Positions 58,885 to 64,000 of a stretch of DNA of 64,000 nt are shown piece by piece. Made by a program: the position numbers and the translations under genes. Origin of the DNA: 9FT-COMBO-48-23 sp963754385 (GTDB lineage Bacteria > Chloroflexota > Dehalococcoidia > GIF9 > UBA5629). The stretch covers positions 310,001 to 374,000 of the forward strand of contig CAVWGE010000002.1 of NCBI GenBank assembly GCA_963754385.1, in the 5' to 3' direction. The notes under the pieces are model-generated. The model ran no database searches, was not told the origin of the DNA, and was given only the letters and a program-made list of their open reading frames with translations. Position 1 is the first letter of the stretch. Each line of letters begins with the position of its first letter.

Positions 58885-60846
58885 ATGCAAGAAATGATTT
58901 TAGGGTCTGCCCGTTTCAATGCAGTCGATAAGAAAAACAGTGAGCTAGTGATTTCACCTAAGTTGAAGTTATTTAAAGGCAAAGACGTGGAGGTGGATGT
59001 AGTGACATATGAGGTTATCCGGCACAGGTTATGGCAAATCAATATGGAGCAAGGTTCGACTATACGACGTGTTTCCGGTTCTACAGTTGCCAGTACTTGT
59101 AATGATTTTAATGTTGCTGTAACTGATGAATTTGGAGATGTAGTATGTTTGGCGCCGTTTATCCTGTGGCATGGCAGTGTTCTTGATCTGATAATCAAAT
59201 GGATACTAGAAAACGATAGTGAAGGACCGGGTATAAATGATGGAGATATGTTTTTATGTAATGATCCATGGGTTGGCGCTATTCATCAGAATGACGCAGC
59301 AATATTGAAACCCATTTTTTATAAAGGAAAGCTTTTCTGCTGGGTAGCATCAACGGTGCATCTACTCGATGTTGGAGGAGGTACGCCGGGTAGCTTTTGT
59401 GTTGATGCAAAAGACATATTTGACGAACCAACACCAATTCCACCTATAAAGATTATGGAAGATGGCCAAATTAGGAAAGACGTCGAGGATATGTTAGTAA
59501 GGCATTCAAGAATTCCACCAATGGTTAGTCTAGACTTACGAGCTCAAATAGCGTCAAACAATATTGCCGAGGAGAGGATAAAACTATTGATCAAGAGATA
59601 TGGTGCTGATGTTGTAAAGGCAGCTATGAAAAAAATAATGGATGAGACAGAACATAGTCTCAGAGATAGGTTGAGAAAGCTTCCAGATGGTAACTGGCGT
59701 CACACTGATTTTATTGATATTGCTAAAAGCGGAGATCGTGGTGTTTACAAAGGTGTTTGCACCATGAGTAAACGTGGGGATACACTGCACTTTGATTTTG
59801 ATGGAACAGATGCTCAAGTGGTGGGATTGATTAATTGTACTTATTCTGGATTAAAGGCGGGAATCTATTCAGCATTACTTCCTTTACTTTGTCCTGACAT
59901 GTCATGGGCGCCTGGCGCATTAAACCGAGTAATATCCATAAGTGCACCTGCAGGCACTTTGGTTAATGCGATGTTTCCAGGCACAGTGAGTATGGCCGCG
60001 ATAAGTGCATGTTTCCTTGCGACTAACTGTGCAAATATGTGCGTCGCAAAAATGTTTTCAGCTGATCCTGAAGAGAGTAAGCACTTAGTAACAATATCGG
60101 GCGGAGCATGGCCTGGATTCAATCTAATGGGTATCGACCAGCGAGGAATGCCGTACATACAGGCTTTGCTAGATGCTATGATGATAGGCAGCGGAGCTCG
60201 ATCGTGGAGGGATGGGGATGACACAGGTGGAGCATTGTTTATTCCAAGTGGATTGGTGGCTAACGTGGAGGACTTGGAATGGATGGCGCCTATGTTAATG
60301 CTTTATAGAAGGGAAGAGCAAGACTCAGGGGGTGCAGGTAGATTTAGGGGTGGTAATGGTATGACCGAATGTTGGATTCCCCATGATACTGAAGTGATAT
60401 CTGGACCTGACATAGGGTATGGTTTAGTTGTACCTACTGGCCAGGGCATTGCCGGAGGATATCCGGCAAAAGGTACTTCTTTCAAGGCCGTTAGAAATTC
60501 TGACATTCAAAAGTGGTTTGAAAAATCCGAATTACCAGGAGACATAGAGGACGTAGGCAGCCCAGAAATCTTGCCATATAAAATATGGACGATACAAGCG
60601 GTCAACGATATATTTCGGCTTAGCGCCCCGGGTGGGGGCGGTTATGGCGATCCGCTTAAACGGGACCCTCAAATGGTAAGGGAGGATGTTATAAATAGCG
60701 CTGTTTCATTCAAGGCGGCAAACGACATTTATGGTGTGATCGTAGATAAGGAGACGTTGGAAATAGATATTTCGGCAACGCACAAACGCCGGGAAGAAAT
60801 GCGAAATAGTCGTCTTGAAGCTGCTATTGGAGGAAAGGAGAAATAA
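58885..60846 (+). CDS. Hydantoinase B/acetone-carboxylase alpha-type subunit
   Basis: 653 residues from ATG 58885, spaced 9 nt from GGAGG (an ATG at 58879 is only 3 nt from it). Family blocks: VTYEVIRHRLWQINMEQGST, RRVSGSTVASTCNDFN, MFLCNDPWVGAIHQNDAAIL, GLINCTYSGLKAGIYSALLP, RFRGGNGMTECWIPHD and the C-terminal FRLSAPGGGGYGDPL. It pairs with HyuA-type subunits to form the carboxylase or hydrolase catalytic complex. The stop is directly followed by the small zinc-ribbon subunit. Confidence 0.85.
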   Translation: MQEMILGSARFNAVDKKNSELVISPKLKLFKGKDVEVDVVTYEVIRHRLWQINMEQGSTIRRVSGSTVASTCNDFNVAVTDEFGDVVCLAPFILWHGSVLDLIIKWILENDSEGPGINDGDMFLCNDPWVGAIHQNDAAILKPIFYKGKLFCWVASTVHLLDVGGGTPGSFCVDAKDIFDEPTPIPPIKIMEDGQIRKDVEDMLVRHSRIPPMVSLDLRAQIASNNIAEERIKLLIKRYGADVVKAAMKKIMDETEHSLRDRLRKLPDGNWRHTDFIDIAKSGDRGVYKGVCTMSKRGDTLHFDFDGTDAQVVGLINCTYSGLKAGIYSALLPLLCPDMSWAPGALNRVISISAPAGTLVNAMFPGTVSMAAISACFLATNCANMCVAKMFSADPEESKHLVTISGGAWPGFNLMGIDQRGMPYIQALLDAMMIGSGARSWRDGDDTGGALFIPSGLVANVEDLEWMAPMLMLYRREEQDSGGAGRFRGGNGMTECWIPHDTEVISGPDIGYGLVVPTGQGIAGGYPAKGTSFKAVRNSDIQKWFEKSELPGDIEDVGSPEILPYKIWTIQAVNDIFRLSAPGGGGYGDPLKRDPQMVREDVINSAVSFKAANDIYGVIVDKETLEIDISATHKRREEMRNSRLEAAIGGKEK

Positions 60847-60849
60847 TAT

Positions 60850-61143
60850 ATGCGCAGAATAGATGAGAACTTGCAGTTATCAGATGATCACAAAATTTGC
60901 TGTGTAGCGTGTGGGGAAAGACTATGTGTGGCAACAGAGAATTATAAGCTGCATGTAGCGATGCTGGAAAGGGATGTCATGGAGGCAGGGTTGTTGGACA
61001 AGGGCGTGACTCCAAAGCAATTTGTAGATAGACATATGGTGTTCCGTCAATTTATTTGCCCTGGCTGTGGTGCTCTTTTGGAGAATGAGATCAATTTTGA
61101 GGAAGCATCACCTATATGGGATAAGGAAATCCTAGATCAATAG
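60850..61143 (+). CDS. Small zinc-ribbon subunit, acetone-carboxylase gamma-like
   Basis: 97 residues. Two cysteine pairs, CCVACGERL near the N-terminus and CPGCGALLENEI near the C-terminus, make a zinc ribbon as in AcxC, the gamma subunit of acetone carboxylase. It begins three bases after the hyuB-type stop and follows AAAGGAGAAATAATAT. The match to AcxC rests on size, Cys pattern and operon place; other small subunits of the family look alike. Confidence 0.7.
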   Translation: MRRIDENLQLSDDHKICCVACGERLCVATENYKLHVAMLERDVMEAGLLDKGVTPKQFVDRHMVFRQFICPGCGALLENEINFEEASPIWDKEILDQ

Positions 61144-61204
61144 AGTAGACAAACCAAAAACATTATAGCCGGAAAGCCTTTAGTATGTGGGGGTGTATTT
61201 AAGA

Positions 61205-62743
61205 ATGTCGGGAACATGCGTTGGCAATATAAATCTTGTGAAGATGCTAGCGGATACTGTTGCATCATGTGGGGGAAGTAAGGTCATAGTTTTCGAGGAT
61301 GCGGAAGGTCATATTGCGGACTTTAGTTATGATCAATTTCAGCGATTAGTCAATAAAACGGCAAATGGTTTACTTAAACTAGGAATAAAAAAGGGCAGTA
61401 AAGTTGCTATACATTTGCCAAATTGCCCTGAATGGCTGCAGTCGTTTTTCGCCATTATGAAAATAGGGGCTATCTGTGTTCCACTAAATACTCTTCTTGT
61501 AGCCCCTGAATTGGAATATCAAATTGAGCATTCTGAGACAATTGCCGTAATTACTCAAATGTCCTTTGCCGATATACACAGGGAAATTAAAACTAAACAC
61601 TCCGGACTCAAGCATATTATTATTGCGCGACATCAGAAACCTTCGGCAGGCGTGATCTTACTTAATGAACTAGTTGAAAGATTGCCCGACAAATCACCAA
61701 CTATCGAAATTAATGTTGATGATGATGCAGTTGTATTGTATACATCCGGAACAACGGCAAGACCAAAAGGTGTGGTGTGGACACACGAGAATATAGTCTA
61801 TTCTGCAATAGTAAATGCGCTACACCAACGCCTAACTGCAGTAGATCGCCATATGTTATCTATGCCTTTATTTCATGCTAATGGGCTTTGTGTCAGTGCA
61901 ATGGCTTCAGTTTTGGTAGGGGCAAGCATCATTGTTCTGGAAAGATTTAGTGCCTCTCAGTATATGGATCAGGTAAGGAAGCACAAAGGAACTGTGGCGA
62001 GTTTGGCTGGCACTGCTATTCGAGTGATACTAGCACAAGCTGAGAGCGAGCAGGATTGCGACCACAGGTTACGAATCTGCCTATTTGCAGGGCTTTCCGA
62101 ACAAGAAAGAGTCAGCTTTGAGCAGAGGTTTAAGGTTCCTATGATTAACTTGTGGGGCATGACGGAAAATATGGCGACCGGAACTCGTTCTCCTCTGTAT
62201 GGTAATCGCAAACCTGAATCTGTCGGCTTACCTACGCTTGGTTGCGTTATTAGAATTGTTGACGAGTACGGAAATGAATTAGCACCGAAAAACGTTGGTG
62301 AAATAATTACCCAAGGCCATAGCATGATTAAGGGCTATTTAAAGGATAAAGATGCAACTCAACAGGCTATAAAAGATGGTTGGCTGCATACAGGTGACCT
62401 AGCTTTCGCTGACGATGATGGCTATATTTATTTTGTAGATCGTAAGAAAGATGTAATTAAACGCGCGGGAGAGAATATTGCACCAGCGGAGGTCGAGTCA
62501 GCTATTAATGAACATCCAAAGGTTATTGAATCAGCAGTAATTGGAATACCTGACCCATTTCGTGATCAGGCCGTAAAAGCTTTCATTGTTTTAAAAAGTG
62601 GCGAAAATATAACTCCTGAGGAAATCGTTGATTTTTGCTCCAAACGGCTTGCAAAATTCAAGGTTCCTCAATACGTGGAGTTCGTTGATAGTTTGCCTAA
62701 GACACCTGTTGGAAAGATTCAGAAACATTTGCTAAAAACTTGA
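61205..62743 (+). CDS. AMP-forming acyl-CoA synthetase
   Basis: 512 residues from ATG 61205 (the open frame starts 18 bases earlier with a GTG). ANL superfamily: KIAIHLPN-type strand SKVAIHLPNCPEWLQSFFAI, P-loop AVVLYTSGTTARPKGVVWTH, LWGMTENMATGTR, DGWLHTGDLAFADDDGYIYF and the catalytic lysine in LPKTPVGKIQKHLLK. It forms an acyl-CoA from a free acid, ATP and CoA. In this operon the acid would be the 3-keto acid made by the carboxylase (acetoacetate or an aromatic analogue); that is inference. Confidence 0.88.
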   Translation: MSGTCVGNINLVKMLADTVASCGGSKVIVFEDAEGHIADFSYDQFQRLVNKTANGLLKLGIKKGSKVAIHLPNCPEWLQSFFAIMKIGAICVPLNTLLVAPELEYQIEHSETIAVITQMSFADIHREIKTKHSGLKHIIIARHQKPSAGVILLNELVERLPDKSPTIEINVDDDAVVLYTSGTTARPKGVVWTHENIVYSAIVNALHQRLTAVDRHMLSMPLFHANGLCVSAMASVLVGASIIVLERFSASQYMDQVRKHKGTVASLAGTAIRVILAQAESEQDCDHRLRICLFAGLSEQERVSFEQRFKVPMINLWGMTENMATGTRSPLYGNRKPESVGLPTLGCVIRIVDEYGNELAPKNVGEIITQGHSMIKGYLKDKDATQQAIKDGWLHTGDLAFADDDGYIYFVDRKKDVIKRAGENIAPAEVESAINEHPKVIESAVIGIPDPFRDQAVKAFIVLKSGENITPEEIVDFCSKRLAKFKVPQYVEFVDSLPKTPVGKIQKHLLKT

Positions 62744-62960
62744 GGCGCTAGTATGTAGAACCTAGTTCCTGACGACTAGTAGCTCGAAACGGTGCGATAA
62801 TGTGATGCAGTACGAGGCTTTATATGGTGTAGTCAGTTTGCCAAATGGCAAAATCTAGAATTCTTTCGTTAGATTGAAGCCAAAGTAGCAACCAATTCAA
62901 GCATTTCGCCCAAATCAATTTGCATTTAAAACATCAAAGGAAAAGATAAAGGGGGACTAT
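62744..62960 (+). other. Intergenic stretch, 217 bp
   Basis: No ORF, repeat or clear promoter is recognised between the ligase stop and the thiolase start; AAAGGGGGACTAT is the thiolase Shine-Dalgarno. Confidence 0.6.
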
Positions 62961-64000
62961 ATGGATAGCATAAAAGGTAAAGCGGCTATCGTGGGCTATG
63001 GAGAAACGATGATCGGGAAATATCCACACAAGACAGCCAAGGAATTGGTCATTGAAGTAGCTAAGACGGCTATAGAGAAAGCGGGGATTTCTAAGGAGGA
63101 GATAGACTGCGTTATCACTACCCATTCTTTCGCAGACCCCGAATATACCCATGATAGTAACATAGGTGTAATCTCCACAGAGTTAGGTATCAATCCAAAA
63201 TTCCATACTCACCTTTTTGCCGGGGGATCAACTACCTGCGTTGCCCTTAAGATGGTGGCCAGTATTATATATGCCCGGCAGATAAATGCCGCGCTTATAG
63301 TGTCAGCAGATACTTGGGGCTCAGCTCCTATAGAGCAACTGATTGATTTTATGGCTGCTACCAATCATCCTGAGTGGGAGATTCCATACGGATTTTATAT
63401 GAATGGCGCAGTTGCCCTGATGACCCAGCGATATATGTATGAAACTGGAACCACCCCAGAACAACTTGCCTCGGTATGTGTATCTAATCGCAAATGGGCA
63501 GCGCTAAAGCCAAATGCTATGTTTCGCAAGACTCTCACCATAGAGGATGTTTTGCAATCTAAGATAGTCTGCGAGCCGTTGCATGCCTTCGAGTGTAACG
63601 TATTGGCGGACGGTGGGGCAGCTTTGGTAGTGACGTCGGCTGAGAGGGCAAGAGAGTTGATTAATGTTCCGGTTTATATATTGGGAATGGGGGGCCAATT
63701 TACCAGCTCTTACAAGAGTCAAACAACAGATATAACAACATATGGTTTGAGAGAGGCTGGACAGCAGGCATATAAGATGGCCGGCATTGGTCCTAAAGAT
63801 ATTAGCATGGCGGAAATATACGATGCCTATCCCGTTAATTGTCTTATCGGTCTCGAAGACCTCGGTTTTTGTGAAAGAGGTGAAGCAGGAAAATTTGTGG
63901 AGGAGGGACATACCTGGCCTGGTGGAGAGCTTCCTATGACCACAAATGGCGGGATGCTATCTCAAGGACATGCAGGCGTAGCAGGGGGGATGCTTCTGCA
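62961..64000 (+). CDS. Thiolase-family protein (partial, runs off the window)
   Basis: ATG 62961; the frame stays open to the end of the window (346 codons and two bases). SCP2-type thiolase features: GKAAIVGYGETMIGKYPHKT, nucleophile region FAGGSTTCVALKMVASIIYA with the Cys, ADGGAALVVTSAERARE, and MTTNGGMLSQGHAGVAGG near the cut end, with the catalytic His in GHAG. It would cleave the beta-ketoacyl-CoA formed by the preceding ligase, completing a ketone degradation route. The C-terminal catalytic Cys-Gly region is beyond the window. Confidence 0.85.
   Translation, partial: MDSIKGKAAIVGYGETMIGKYPHKTAKELVIEVAKTAIEKAGISKEEIDCVITTHSFADPEYTHDSNIGVISTELGINPKFHTHLFAGGSTTCVALKMVASIIYARQINAALIVSADTWGSAPIEQLIDFMAATNHPEWEIPYGFYMNGAVALMTQRYMYETGTTPEQLASVCVSNRKWAALKPNAMFRKTLTIEDVLQSKIVCEPLHAFECNVLADGGAALVVTSAERARELINVPVYILGMGGQFTSSYKSQTTDITTYGLREAGQQAYKMAGIGPKDISMAEIYDAYPVNCLIGLEDLGFCERGEAGKFVEEGHTWPGGELPMTTNGGMLSQGHAGVAGGMLL

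Noticed and set aside
1..64000. tRNA or rRNA genes
   Set aside because: No cloverleaf with a GTTCGANTC-type arm and CCA-side pairing, and no rRNA-like stretch, was seen on either strand by reading; a covariance-model scan would be decisive.

Overview
The window looks like chromosomal DNA of a Chloroflexota bacterium, most probably class Dehalococcoidia. This rests on three things: the pyrG-fsa-rho housekeeping run, large BNR/Asp-box surface proteins like the putative S-layer proteins of that group, and a chromosome littered with short palindromic repeats. The assignment is inference from gene content; there is no rRNA or tRNA here to confirm it.

Layout. 0-3.4 kb: a 12-repeat TPR lipoprotein and an orphan NarL-type regulator with a degenerate receiver. 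3.4-13.8 kb: a minus-strand set of phage head and tail genes (portal, scaffold, HK97-fold capsid, adaptor, two-helix membrane protein, tail proteins), almost every gene separated from the next by a short palindromic repeat yet keeping its own Shine-Dalgarno site. 13.9-26.2 kb: cell-surface proteins (Ig-like proteins, two giant Asp-box proteins, two lipoproteins), one with a long structured leader. 26.6-33.4 kb: pyrG, fsa, rho, another Ig-like surface protein and a CetZ-like tubulin-family GTPase. 33.7-39.6 kb: an AT-rich catabolic block with a 4-hydroxybutyryl-CoA dehydratase-like enzyme divergent from SucCD-like CoA ligase, a CCG-domain protein and a LutB-like protein split at a G9 tract. 39.7-41.7 kb: a phoU fragment, an insertion-sequence end, and the phage terminase genes, 26 kb away from the head genes. 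41.8-55.4 kb: a second TPR lipoprotein; an operon of AmmeMemoRadiSam genes, a second tubulin-family protein, rarA and a hydrolase; acyl-CoA dehydrogenase and coaE; a plsY-glycosyltransferase-nucleotidyltransferase operon; and a broken hicBA pair. 55.6-64 kb: a second AT-rich block with an IclR regulator, hydantoinase/acetone-carboxylase-type subunits, an AMP-forming ligase and a thiolase cut by the window end.

Connections. The phage terminase module and the phage head module are preceded by the same promoter, with the same 16-bp near-palindrome in the spacer. This suggests one regulated particle-making system now split over two loci: a decayed prophage or a gene-transfer-agent-like element. 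A ~100-bp sequence occurs in inverted orientation at 39.7 and 55.5 kb, at both edges of the GC-richer segment between the two AT-rich blocks, so inversion or insertion shaped this part. The two CetZ-like proteins, one of them in the operon with the bacterial MEMO homologue, are the most unusual cell-biological signal. The distal block reads as activation and thiolysis of a ketone: carboxylation, CoA ligation, thiolysis.
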